Shown here piece after piece: positions 25,201 to 40,200 of a DNA stretch of 64,000 nt. The stretch lies in assembly GCA_019095985.1 (NCBI GenBank), contig CM032661.1, forward strand, positions 14,869,823 to 14,933,822, written 5' to 3'. Every line of letters begins with the position of its first letter. The stretch's first letter is position 1. The translations under genes were made by a program, and so were the position numbers. A model generated the notes under the pieces. It saw only the letters and a list, made by a program, of their open reading frames with translations. It had not been told where the DNA came from and did not search any database. The DNA is from Streblospio benedicti (Eukaryota > Annelida > Polychaeta > Spionida > Spionidae).

Positions 25201-28200
25201 TGTTTTTTACAATAGGCATTTAGAATAGCTGGAATAAATTCACATTTGAGATCTTCAATGAACAAATCATATGATTTAAAGATAGTTTATTATGTGCTTG
25301 GAGTAATTATGTAAGACTTTGCAGCTGGTCTTTTTATCATTATTAGATAAATAGAATCCTACCACTAGATAACTTGACTTGACGAAAGCCGCTGTGTACT
25401 AGATGTGTATGTAATAGAAGATAATATTTGTAAAGAATTATTTATCTAGAACATATAATGTTTTTTGTGTAATTCATATTTAGAAAACAAGAAAACGCAG
25501 CAACAGATAGAAGATCTTATACAAAACTTTCAAAAGGCACTTGTTAAGATGGATGGACAGCCCTTTCAGTATTATGTGGTATGCAAATTAAAATTTTATT
25601 TGTTTTCATATGCAATACTGAAAGAATGAGAATAGCATAGATCAAAATGGCTATGAATCTTTTCTGTACCACTATTTTTTAATGCAAGGTATTTTTAAGG
25701 TATTTTTATCTTAAAAAGTTATTGATTTGGTTTTGAAAAAGAATTTGCATATTCAAGAAAATCAAAATTTAAGTCCATCACAAGATATATTGTGTTCATA
25801 CTTTCTTACTGTGATTAAAGCAACATATTTACCATTTTAGCAAGCGAGTCAGCAATTGTTTGAAAAAGCTATGAGCCATGTTCTAAAGGACTCTCTGATC
25901 AAGATGCAAGTGAGGCATGATCCAAACTGGATAGAGAACATAAAAGCTGCCATAGAGGTAATTTTTTTAGGCAAATCTAATACCAATACTCTTTGTCAGA
26001 TGTAACTGCACAATTGGCAGATCAATCAATCAAATCCTAAATTTATTTGGACATGCCATAATTAATCCTCAATTTGAAGGTGTGGTCTGGCTGCCCAATC
26101 TACTTTCCAATCCACTCCTCTAAGCCTCTCGGTCATTTTTATGTTTGACTCATACCCAGATGTGCTTGATGTGTTTGCACAACTTGGTCCCAAGTCTGAT
26201 TGGTCTTTCCTTGCCTTCATAATTTAGATACATCTTTTATTTTTAGACAATTGTAATGCATGGAGTGTTTCGACGCTTATTTCGTGCTGTAAGAACGTGC
26301 TGGGCTTCAAAGGACGCACACCTGAACAAAATAACTCGAAATCTTCGTGATCGCTTGCAGCTTAAAGATCTTGGTGTTCGTGTAGAGTTCTGGTAAGTAT
26401 AATGCCAAGTAGACCACCATGTTATAATTTTAATCTTTTTTTTGGATATAAAGTAATAAGTCTAAGATGGTGCAATGAAAACTGCTGTCTGTACAGACCA
26501 GTTGAAAAAGCCAAATTTCTTCATAAAAGACCCATACATGAAAAGAAAGTTTGTTGGCAGTCGTAAACCAGTCAAACATTATAGGTAACTTAACGTATAA
26601 TGATGATGAGGATGGGGGCGAGGACGAAAACAATGACGACAACAATGACAGCGACACATTTTCACTACCACTGCAGATAACTGTATTAAAACTTGATTTT
26701 AGTTCATTTGTCTTAGACTCTAAGCCATTCATTATCCATATGTTGTTTTTTAGCCAAAATGTTCCTCGAGCAAGAAAAGAGTTGGCAAACCTTGGTCGCT
26801 ACAGCACACCTTTGGGGAAACTGCACTGTTTACGGCGCGTCACACGGGCATTGACCCAGGCTACTACTGGACAGGGTGAGGTTAAAAATTAAAATATTTT
26901 CCTTCAGATTGTGTCTGTAATAATGTTTTTAATTCAAGACATGTTTGACTTTTTGTTCAATTCTTTGCCAAGTCAGCATGGATACAAATGCAATGTTTTT
27001 ATTTTTAACAGTGAAAAATTTTTCTCCCCTCCCTACATTCGCAAATGTCAAGTTTGATTTAATTTGTTGTTTTTTCAGGACAAACTATTCCTTTGAGCAC
27101 TGACGATCTGTTACCAATCCTTATTTTTCTAGTCATCAAGGCTGATATGCCTAATTGGTAAGCAATATTACGATTTCAAAATGTCCAATTTATAAAAATG
27201 CCATTTTTTTTATTGACATTAACCCTGTATGAAATAACATTTTGTTTGGAATAGGTGGGCCAACTTTAAATACATGACTAATTTCCGATTTGGAAGATCA
27301 AGCACCGATGATGAATATGGGTATGATACTTATATATTTTTTTAAATGTCATTATTGTAAAAAAAATTATTCACAAATATTAAAAAAAAAAAAAAATAGA
27401 ATTAATGTTAAACAGTTATAAACTCTGCTAAATCTGTCTGACATTTTACTATTCAATTTTGTTTTCTTTGATAATTTTCAAGGTATAGAAATATTTCAAA
27501 ACCTAAAATAATTTCAACATCTTTTCATATTTAATATTGATATTCAAAGATTTTAAATGATATCTCATTTGATAATGTATTTTAGGTTTTATTTGGCATG
27601 CCTAGAGGCAGCACTAGAACACATCAGTAGTGGTGATGTTGAGCATGGTATGCCATTCAACAAAACTGCTGTTTTGGTATGTCCTTTGTAATTAATTTAT
27701 TATTTTCTATTTTATGAAATTTCTTATAAATGATTTCGAAATATGTTAATTCTTCTATATCTAACATTGTTATGGTATTAGAAAAAAAGTGCATTTGACG
27801 CAATTATGTATTATTTTAACAGGGCAACAGTATTGGTCCATCATCCAGTCTATTGTGGCAGTCTCAGGAAAAGCGTAATTCAATCATTGAATCGTTCTTT
27901 CAGGTAAATAAGCTTAATTCTTATTATGGGATGTATCCAGTATGCTTAATCCGCGGGAGAAAACACAGAACTTTAGTTATATGTGTGGCAAATGTTGTGG
28001 TTATTTTCTAAAATAATCCATTTGGCTCATGGCGTTGCCTCCTCATGCTATCACTAGTGACCATCCTTTGAGATCTGGCACACTATTTGACATGGATACT
28101 CATATTCTCGTCCATCAAATAAGTTCCGATGCATTTAATGTAAATGTGAATGTCCTTATTTGCAGTCGCAATTCACCATTTATTGTCCTATAGCCACTTT

Positions 28201-31200
28201 ACATCCACACCAGGTCATGGACATCCATGTCACACTATGTCTTTCTCAACTCCCTTGAGAGCATACAGTACATCGCTACTATAGCGTAGATGTCATCACT
28301 CACATTAGCATTCAGTCGTCTGACCGTACCTGTTTAACGTGTAGATACCAAGGAGCAGTGTGCAACCTGTTTGAAATGGGTTAGCTCAGAACAACGCCCT
28401 CTGGCAACTCGCTATTCATTCGCCCATGGAAATACATAGATATTAGAATTTCCATGTGAAATAAGTGTCGGTTGAACATTTCAATCGTATTGATTTTCAG
28501 AATGTACGTGATAACAACATATCCCTGGTGTGCCAGTGTTTAGATGCCACTATTGCTGCAAAATCCCCCATTGGCAACGAAACTCTTTGTCATCCGTTGT
28601 GCGAATGTCCACAGTGTGCACAGAGGATCAAGGATAACAGTGTGGATGCTGTGAGCATCACCGTGACAACCAGAGATGATCAGGGAAACTCGGGTGTGTG
28701 ACATAGAAGCATTAATATTTATTAGCTCAGTTTTTGTAATGCCAAGTACTTTCGGTGTGTCCCACATGAAAAAATAATAAAGTACTACTTTGTGTACTTT
28801 GTGTAAGGAAGTTCAAATTAGAATGAATCATACGTCTGCTTTCAGCTCTGCATGTTGCTGCAGAGTGCAGCCACCTGGATCTAATGGAGGAACTGCTGAA
28901 GCGAAGTGCCAACGTCAATATGGTCAATCATTGTGGCATTACACCGCTACACATCGCCTGTCAGCTCGGCAATCAGAGAGTAGCTGTGAGTATTATATGC
29001 TTTACTGTAAATCATACCCATTCTCATGATTGTAACTACCATGGATGCTTGATCAAGTGGTGACATAAGTGAAGTGAAACATGGGTTATATTTCTATCGA
29101 CAAAAGTTTCAGGGCTACCGTATTTTCACCCATAAGCACACGGGACTGTAATTGAAAAGTCTTCGGTACATAAAAATATTAAGTTATTTATTTCCTTATT
29201 TGTATGTAAACATGAATTAATAATATACATAAGTTATTCATAAATTATTATAAATACAATTTAATATGAACATAACATTATAAGGCACTGATAACAATTT
29301 TTAACCCTTACTACACTGAGACCACCATTGTCTTCATCAGTACTAATTAATATTTGTCGTCTGATGGATGTCTTGTAGACCTGTGTCTTGATGCAACAAA
29401 TGCTAAAATCTATATACTTGTATTCTGTTAATGCATATCATCCACGTAAAACTGAACCACTCTACTGTAATAAATAGGTTCAACAGGATTAAGCTCTAGA
29501 GTTAGAAAAACATATCTATCTGTAGATTAGAAGTCATAAACGGAGTGAAAATAGGAGTATTTGAAGTGAATTCATGTTGGATCAAATGATTTACAATATA
29601 ACAGCTCAATTTTCAAGTGACAACCCAGTTTATGGCCTAGTGGATCATGTATAAAATTCCGAATAAAAAGACCACATGCAAATATATACATGTAATTATC
29701 TTATTATTATGACCCATATGTTTCCAGATTATCGACAATGACATTTTCTCTTTCGAAATTCTCAACAGCATAGCAAAATTGCTGGATTTCCTGAGATAAT
29801 TGCATTGGCTGCTGTTGCATTTCATTCGGATTCATATTTTGGGTAATGTGATCAGCTATTACTTGATCTTGTACTAAATCCATACCCTGGACTGTTACAT
29901 TGTGCACAATATTCAAATCCTGGACAATATTCATATCTTGGTGAACAATATGAACTTCTAGGTTTTCAACTTCTACATTGTCGATTATAGGTATTTTAAG
30001 TTTCTTTTTTCTAACCTGACTGACTTCACCAGTGTGTGTTTTGCGATGAGAGTCAAGATTAACTTTTTGAATGAACCTCCACCCACATATCTCACACACG
30101 TGCTTCTTTACACCCGTGTGAATTTTCTTGTGCCTATTAAGAGAGCTCGGCTGAGAAAACATCTGTCCACAAAATTCACACTTATATGGTTTTTCACCAG
30201 TGTGGGTTCGAAAATGTGTGGTGAGATTCGCTTTCTGCTCAAATTTTTTCCCACAAATTGAGCAGACATACTGCTTAGTATCCATCACATGACGTTTTTC
30301 ATGCATTGCTATTGCAGACACAGATACGGCCTTTCCACAGTGTTTACACATCGTTAACTCATTTTGTTGTTCCAACTTTAAGTGTCTCTTTTCATGACTC
30401 TTTAGAACATATTTGTTTTTCAAAATTTTCCCACACGTTGAGCACTGAGCCGGTGGGAGCGGCTCGTTTGGGTCCCTTTTCTCTCTTACAGTTCGTTTTT
30501 TCTGAAGCTCCTTTGTTTTGTTATGGAATTTATTACAGTGATTTTGATACTCATCCTTCTTTACTACCATACGGCAAAATGAACATTTTCTAGTTGCTGT
30601 CAAATGTTTTTTCATGTGTACTTTCAGCTCCAGATCATCAACAAACTGTTTGTTACAGATTGAACATGAAACTTCTCTTCTTCCTTCATGTCTAAGCAAA
30701 TGCTTTACAAGATGACTACGCTTGAGAAAAGTGTTATTACATACTTGGCATTCAAAAGCTCGTGGTTGATTTTGGTGAGTGACGGTGTGTTCTTGATATT
30801 CGCCTTCATCTTCATATAACCTAAAGCAAAAATAACACTGCCACTTTTCACCAGATGGATCTTTGTAATGAAGAAATTGGTGCTGTCTCAAGCTTTTCCC
30901 AGTTGAAAATTTTGCTGTGCAGTAGCAGCAGTGCCAAGGTGTTTTGTCTTTATGTGTGATTTTTCGATGGGAAACTAAATTCATGACATTCAAAAATCTC
31001 TTTGTAGGACATTTTGAGCAACGAATCTTGCCAGTGTCTTGACATGTACTTTCATGAAATCTTAATAAATGTCGGATTCTAAACTGTTTATTGCAGTATT
31101 TGCACTTATCTTGATCAACAAATCCTTCAATTGATTCAACAACTTGCAATCTTTTTCTTGAATCAATACCTGCCTTTCGTAACTGCTCCATTTCACTTCG

Positions 31201-34200
31201 AGAACGCTTTTCTCTTTGAATTCTCCTATTGTCTATTTTAGGTAAAGTTTCTTCAATATTGGCAAATGTACCATTTGTGTGATTTCCAGTATTATCATTA
31301 CAGATATCTTCTTCCATTTGTAATGGATCATCCATTTCTTGTTCAGCATCTGAACAGTTTGTTTTGGGATGATGTTTTTTCATTTCTGATTTTAGCGTAT
31401 TGGTGTCTATTTTTATACCAATGTCATTCTTCTCTTTCATGTTGTCATCTATGTTGTCATCTTCTAATGCTTGTAAATGAATGTTTTCAAAAGCTGCTTT
31501 TGGACGTCTTTTTCTGGTACTCCGTCTTTCCGTAGGGGGATTTTCTAAGCTGCATTTGTTAGATGAATTCATATCTTTGGCGTCAACTTCTGCCTTATCA
31601 TGGCATGTTTTGTCAACTTTCTTTTCAGTATCTTTTTCAATTTTAATGTAATCAATTTTAAGCAAAGGTTGAATGTTTATTTCATTTGCAGCTTGTTCTA
31701 ATGTAACAACTTCTTCTTGAACATTATCATCACCAGTAACATCATTATCATAATCAACATTAGACGTATCCACTTCATCATATTCAGGCTGTTCATCTTC
31801 TTCAATACTGTCCAATACTATATGTTCATCATCATCATTCTCGTCTCCATCATATTCAACATCACTTTCAATAAAATCATCAAGTGGAAGACCGCTATAT
31901 TCATCAAGGTCATATTGAACCATAGCATCATTATCATCATAGCCTAATTCACTTTGACCCAGTTGTACATAGTTATCATCTTCCTTTTCATCTTCTGATT
32001 GAGTTTGATTCAATTGATTATGATTATCATCGTTACCTTGATAGTTATCACTTATGGAAGTTGGTGCCTCTTCTTCACTGGTTTCTGATTTAGTATCGGA
32101 TTTCATAGTGGGATCACAATTATCTACAATCTCAATATCTTGCATCCAGTCATGATCACTGATAACTGAAATTTCAACATCTTTCACTTCGCTAGGGCCT
32201 TCTGAAGATATTCTATCATTAATTAATTGAATTCCTTCTGCACATCTTCTCTTATAATTATTAATCTTTGCTTTTTTAGGGTTTCTCGTTTGCTTCTTTT
32301 TTCTCTCATCTTTTTCATAAAAGTCTTCAAGATTTACATCATCCATGAAGGATGATTTATTATCACTATCATTAGTACTACTATATTTACTACGATAAGT
32401 ATTTTTCACCAGAAAAATACTCTTCACATTCTCATCATACTCCAAAAATTTATTGAGCAAAGCCAAGGCTTTGTTCTTGTTCATTTCTGAAGGTTGCTTG
32501 TCCTCCATTTTCAATATTTGAAGTAGATCTAATCCTTTGACATCTGCACTAAATTTCTAAAAACAAGAAAGTTTTGTCAATGTTTTGATTTGTATTATTG
32601 TTGGCAATGTTCACTTGGACATCTTAACACATTTCACTTATTATTTCAATTGAGCTTTTTAATACGGTTGGTACGCTTTGTTCATGATCATTATAATAAG
32701 GTTTCTTTTTTATTATCAAATTAATGGCAGGTATTTATGGTTGGACATTCATCAAGTGCCTTAATTGACGTTAATATTTACAGATTTTGAAAAACATATA
32801 AAATTGTGAATTATAATATAAAACACTAATTATAAAATGAATATATATTTGTAATATTTGTCCATCATGCACTCTAACTTACATCATGAGCACCACTAAT
32901 GGTAACCTCTTGTTTGCATTATGATATGTAGTTAACTTGTTTGCATTATGATGTCATTCGCTCATTGCAGCCGCTGTTGCCTCATGGCTTTTGCTCAGAG
33001 ACTCTTATTACCAAATACGTGCATAAACTTCAGTAAATTTTGTCCTACAAATTTTGACGCTATCCAATTATTAACATGATAGGAGTGACATTATTATTAG
33101 AGATGTCAATTTGCCTTAATATTGATATTGAAAGCTTCAGCTGTTTGAGGCACTAACTGAAGTTTTGAAGCTTCCAGCCTAATTATTATCTAGGATTATT
33201 AATTGACCATTTAATAATCCTAGTTATTATGTATAACCAAAACATTAGCAGATCATAAAATTCCCGTTACAAGGAATGTACATTACAAACCTAAGTTGTT
33301 TGATGTGAAATGTGTCTCGTTGAGTCTCTTTAAAAAGATAGCCACAAATGTGTTTAAACTGTACGTAAAAATGAAGAATATATACAAGAAAAATAATGAA
33401 TGAGTGAAAATCCTTTGATTCCACTGGCAGATCCAAGTCGGGGGTGAGCAAAGAGGGCAAGTGCTTGTATCTGTCAGTGAGATCGGAACAATATTTGAAT
33501 GGAATATTTGCAAATGAATGTTATGTATAGCATATACTAGGTGTCTTATTTTGATGTTTATACAATACGATTTGAAAATCCACACTAGGTCATACATGGC
33601 ATTTACAATTTTATATTTCTACAATCATCATTGAGTGGGATGCTATGTAAATCCTTTACAACCATTTCAGTTCTAACCATATGCCTGACTTGGCTAACCC
33701 GTGCCAACCCTAGCTCTCCCCTTATTACACTTGAGAAACAAGCACATTACTGTAATTTCGTTTGTGTTGGTATGTTTCAGCTGTACTTGCTGGATCAAAA
33801 GGCCAACCCAAACATGCAGGACAGCGAAGGCAACAGCCCCCTGCATGTGGCCACAGTTCATGGGCATGACGATGTAAGTATCATGTATATGTAACAAGTC
33901 AGGGGCCGGGGGATGAGGATTAACACCCACCCCAATTTTTACAAAAGAGCACTCAAAATTTCAAAATTTTGTAAGCACTGGTAAGAGGCCATTCCTCTTG
34001 TGACTTCCCTTAAACCCCAACACCCTTGACCAATTTCTAGATCGCCCCTAAATCAAAACTAGGATATTTTTTTTTTACAAATTAGAGATAGAATGTTGGC
34101 TTTGCATGTCCTTGAAAATGTGGTTTGTTTCCTTGTTAAGGACTTTATTGCTCAAATACTTAAAAGGAAACAAGAGACTTCTTCAAAAATGTTAAGTTGT

Positions 34201-37200
34201 ACATTTTATGGTTGCCTATTAACTTAAAGTAGAATGTGAAACATGGAGTAAGAGCAGTCTGAGCAGAGATCCATAAATAAATGACAAGCTTTACAAGAAA
34301 ATGGAGCTTCTGTAAGTAAATGGTCGATGAAAAATGAGTGGTCTTTAGGAGTGGTTTATGTTTTTGTTAACCACATGCCATTATTTTGATACATGGGTGA
34401 TAGTACATGTATTGAAGTTAACGATCTCACTGGGTATAGTGAGTTTTATATTTATTGCTTTGAAAGACTTCTCTCATATTCAGACCCTTGAGTGTTATAT
34501 GTATCGTATTTTAGCCAAGTTTTACATCACATAAAGTTTGCTTTTACGCGAGGTGTGAAAGCAGTATGATGTTCCCTCCCACCTGCCCCCATTCTCTTTG
34601 GAGGATGAGTAATATAAAGTGCATTTGCTCCTAAACAAATTGCACGTTTGTATTCAAAGTGCAATGCCTTGTACATGTTCACTGAAAGTTCATCAGCACA
34701 TAATGACATTATTAATTGTGTGAGCTCCGTATTTGAGGGATGAATTTCTTCAGCATAGAATATATTGTTTTATTGGTACATGGCTATGAAGTGTCTATGG
34801 TTAAGGTTAAGTACGTGTCTTGTTCTATGATAGGAAGAGTATATTCATGATGAAAAATGGCAATAAGTAGACGAAGAATGATATGTGTACATTGTACATC
34901 TTCACATAGACTTGAACTTTGTGGCCAAAAATGGTTTCTCTCATTTGAGAATGTGGCCGAGCAAAACTAATCATCATTTTGTTCATTGGACAAGAAGAGC
35001 ACAAGATAACCCAATCCCATGCCTAGGTTACATATGGCCTTCATTATTTCAGTTTGAAAGAATTATGGAGATATGAATTTTTGAAAGCAGTTTGCATTAT
35101 TGTTAGCAAACACTGTTCTATCGATGAACAAAATCACAAGACCAGCCACCTAGATACTAAAAGTCAAATACATGTATGTTTGATTTAGATAAAATTTGTT
35201 GTTGAACACATTCAGGTTTACAAAGTACATGAATGCTACCAAAAAATATCCTGTGTTGAATGTGGATTTGGGCGTTCACCCGGGATTACAATTAGCCCTC
35301 ACCTGTGTATGAAGTGATGATGAAGGCAACATTGTAACTATCAAAGTATTTTAGTGCGTTTTACAATTTTTGTTTTGTTTTTTATAAGATGTCAACGTTT
35401 GTTTGATGACCCAGTCTGGGAGAACCATTGAGTACTACTAGTTCAATTACTTAAGCTTAATATCAGACATAGTTTTTTCTGTAAAATGTATAGCAAAATT
35501 ATTAAGTTATTTTCGATTGCTGTAATCATTTTACACTATGAAGTTATGATAATCAGGGTTTTTCCTGGTGTGGTTCAATACAATATCAGTCACATCACAT
35601 TCATCATGAAAGTTTTGATACATATGTTAGGGTCAGAAATGATTGATACTGCTGAGTACTGAATCATGTGTACCATTTGATGTGACACGACGTGACGTTT
35701 GCAGGTGGTTAAGGCCCTGGTGTACTTTGACCCGGCAGCAACTCATCTGGACTTGGACAAAGCCAATGACTTCGGTGACCGGCCACTACATCTCGCTGCC
35801 AAATGGGGATATTGTGAGTAGTGATCCTTTGAGAAACACAGTAGAACCTCTCTATCATTCTGTGTACACTTCTAAACATGTGTTGTGAATAGATATGAAA
35901 AGATGTTTTTTTTTAAAAGAAAGGTCTTTATTTTTAATTTTTTGATATAGTGTGCTGATATACTAGCAGTCAGTTCATCAAAGATTGATGCTATTGTCTG
36001 TAAGAAAAGTTACAAACTTTCTAAAAAGTTTCCCACAAAACTTCAAGTGACAATTGCATTTTTATCACTGCTCTAATGACAGACAAAGCCGAAATACAGC
36101 ACGTCGTGAAGAAGAGCAGTCTTCAATTTAGAATTTTCAAGGACAATAACTAATCAAGCCAGCTCTTGCACAAAGGTGTTATTCTGATTTAAATCACGTT
36201 TGATGTACAGAAAGGAAAGGTGTTGGCCATTGTGAACACAAAGGCTTGTCATTTGATGCACTTCTACGTGATCTATTTCAAAATCACCTGAGCACTCTGT
36301 CAAAGTGGCAGATTGTTATATATGCAATGCGGTTTCTTTGAAATAGTTGCCTACAATTTGTAGGAAAAAAGGAAAAAAAGTTAATGCCGATGTTATTAAG
36401 ATGCCTTGAAGATGCTTTTCTGTATAAAGCTCAGCGCTACAAATTTGACTCAGGATAATGCAATCATTGTATTATATGTACATGGTTATACATGGTAACA
36501 AGAAAAGCATTGTGATTACATCAGAACCTCGTTATCAAAATATTGCTTATGTCGTATTTTCTGTTAGCTCAAGATTAGTTTCTCTTCAAACATAATTATT
36601 AACAGATCTTGGATATTGTCTATCCAAGCAATCTACTGTTATCCCCACAGATTCGAGATTACGATTTCCACTGTAATCTAGGAACAAAAGGACCGCTGCA
36701 AATTAACCAGTAATGACTGCATCAAAGAATGTGAAAAATTTGTATGCTATAATACGCCAATTACAGAGAAGGAAAAAATCTTGCTCATGATTATCGGGCC
36801 GGATTGATATCTCAATACCATGTCCATTGCAATCCCTCTGTCAGTCAGCTCACCAACGTGACTAACGCATGGCAGCATTAGGCCTTAGGTAGGCTTGCAC
36901 ACAAGCCTTTAATGCACTACTGATGAGATTAAAGAAATTATGATGATGATAGCAAGATGATGGCAATGTCATCATCATCAAGATGGTTTTTTTTTAATAT
37001 AAAGTGCATGTGTGAACTTACATGTGTTTAATATTTTTATTTTTTCTTCACAACGCCTCTGAACAGTTTCTAACTGGAAGACAGCGCTATATTAAGTCGA
37101 CTAGTCATGATAATGTTAATGTATCTTTATGCATCATTGTTTTATCATTGGCTATGTTAATTTGTATTACAGTAGAAATTAGTTATCTTAACGCTGTAGG

Positions 37201-40200
37201 AATAATAATAGAATACTGAAGATAGCCTATATCCTATATAACCAACTGGTATATGTACATGGTCATGTTCAGATAATGAGGCTCTAGTCGCTCTACTATA
37301 CTGTATTTTAAATTGATAGAAAAAAATACTGGCACTTGTTCCTGGTTTTTTCAGTTTCTTTTTAGTATATGAGAGAACATTAACCTCTTTTGTTTTCGGA
37401 CGTCTCTAATTTTTCTTTTCTATTGTTCTGAAGACATGGTGCTGTGTAGGTTGATAATAAGGTATATGTGTTTTGAAAACTCCCTTGCATAACAATGTAA
37501 TGCAAATGTCACCTTCCACTTCATTCAATTTTTCACAATGTCCTTACTGAGTGTTTTGTGATGTGAACAATTGGGACACAAACAACCCAAATAACTACTC
37601 TGTCTGGGGTTTATTGGATACTACGCAATCATTTATGCATAACCTAAGAATAAAATTCCTTTGCTTGATAAAATGGGTCATGATACCAAAGTCCACAGTT
37701 ATTTTTGTTACATTGTAGAAAATTGTGTAAGTGAAGTCTATCTCGCACAAATAATCAGTTGATTATGTGTTTTAGTGTAATACACCTTGTTTGTAAGTTT
37801 TATTTGATGTAATTTCCAATGTCTTTCTTGTGTATCATATACTTAAATACATATAAATATGATATACATACACATCCATATATGATAAAAATAAAATTCA
37901 TTTTAAGAGAAATTGGACTTTAAAGGCAGTAGAGGCCCTCAGTAAAAAACAGAGATTTGAATTCCAAACCTGATAGAGTTAACTAATATTGTAATTGATT
38001 TTGAAGTCTCTTTTACAAGTTAGCAGTAAATTGAAAATTTTAGTAAGTACTAAGTGATATATATCTTTGAAATTGGATGTAGATTTGCTTTAAAGAAATA
38101 GAAATAGTTATATGATTTTCTTTTAAATATTCAATTATGTATATTTGAGCAGGAATCCCACCCAACATTCTTCTCAATTCTGTATTTATTACAACCTAAA
38201 AGGATCATTTTCTTGAGGTCTCAAGTTTATTACTTTTTGAAAGAGTGTCATCACAAATGCTTTCACCTTCATACACTGAGGCTGCAGTAAAAGTCCTGAG
38301 ACATGGCAGTGGATAAATTCATCGTTGATGTCTCTGTTTACTTTGTTAATGTTTGCGCTGCCTTTCTAATTATACTTTCAAATGCGATTGGCTGTTATGT
38401 TTGATATGTCATTTAGGTCCTTTATACAGCATGTGCCACTCAAGCTTCACCAGACTGATTGTGCTGAACTATCACCTTGAAGAAACCTGGCAGTGGCCAC
38501 GGTGAAATGCCGAGGTCAACCAAAAACATGCATTAATGGTACTAAAGAAATGCGCCTTATTATATATCTAAATCACAACCAAAACGAGGTCCATACTATG
38601 TGATTTCAGACACGATATGTGAAATCTTGCTGGAGAACGGTGCGCAAGTCGCGGTGCGTAACAGGAAGAATATCACGCCCAAACATGTGGCGCACAACTC
38701 CAAGGTGGCAGCACTGTTGCTGAAGGCTGCAGAGGACCAGGGCCATGCCGGATCACTGGGGGCCAGCAGGGCCTCCCGGCCCAAGCCACGTAGGGTGAGT
38801 AACAGGGGATATGTAATTTAAATGTCTGTGCATTGTGGGAAAGATTTTCACTCACTTCTCTTAGATTATGTCAGCTCTGTTTAACCATTTTTGTGAATGA
38901 CCTACTGTGGAGATATATTGCATGTCACACTGCTGGTATTGCTTGAACTTGTGATTACCTATGCATATACGTGTATTAGTGTGTATGATATCACATCCCA
39001 AGTGATGAGATAACACTCATAAATATAGTTAGATCTTGAAAGTGAATGGCTATTTACCTGAATTATACATAATTCTATTTATGATATTTAAGATCACAGT
39101 GTCCAACTGTGTAGTGGGTTCAATCAAGAAGCGTTCTTTGACATTGCATGTCTATATATTACAGTTGCACAAGGAATAAATTATTTATTCCTTGTGCAAC
39201 TGATGCATATAGTGTCAAGCGACATGTACATTCATGCTATGAAAAATCATAATGCAAACTTCACTTCATGTGACTGATGGTGAAGGTAAGCCCGTTATTT
39301 TGAAAGAGCTTTACAATTTATTGAATTTTCCTGTGAGAATCTTTGCCACATTATCGATGTGGCTATGTATCATAACTGATGCAGGCTGGTGGCTCGTAAT
39401 GGCCAGTTTTGGACGGTGGTAATCAGATCGTCATTAGAGAATAATCGTGTACTTAAAGTATCATCATTTTCCAGTATTACAATTCAGATTTAAAGTTACA
39501 TTATTTTGTTAACCAATTTGCTCATCTAGTTTGAAGCACTTGCTTTATATTCTGCACAATGCCTTCGGATAAACTTCAAATCAGCCAAGCAAATGCATGA
39601 AATTAGACTCTGTGGTTTTTCAACCACTGCTCTTGTGTTAGATACATTTCAATGATCCATTTAATGATAATAGACGCATTCCTTATGTATCTTTCATTTA
39701 ACAAAGTAAATGAAGTGATTACTCTTTTCCGCGCATAGCGTTGCATCATTGTTCGTTCAATAAAGCGGTTTTTGATGCAATATGCTGCATACATTTATCA
39801 CAATCCATTTCGGTGATCTTTTGAACAGCCATCACCTCACAGCTGCAGGAAGCTAATATTTTACGCCCTTACTTTATAACGCATTAGTCTTAATGGATCA
39901 TTTAGGTAAGCTCTGAAGCTCAGCGTGTCTTTTATGGTTCTCTGTGTAGAATCTGTAGGCGAAATCTTCTTAATTGGAAAAAAGGTTGTGCTCATGGATG
40001 AAGTATCCTAAGTGAGCACATGCCTACTCGAAAAGATTGAGGGTTTACCTGTACATGTACATGTATGTCTGTTTTTTTTAGTACTCTAAGCCTGTACACA
40101 GCAAAGGTTGTATGAAATTTATAGTTTTGCTTTTCATTACACAATCATTTTGTAATCTATGAGCCTACATGTGTATATAGCAGATGACACTATTATTACT

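Noticed and set aside
30034-31947. Plus-strand frames within the zinc-finger gene
   Set aside because: Antisense shadows of the 933-codon minus-strand frame.
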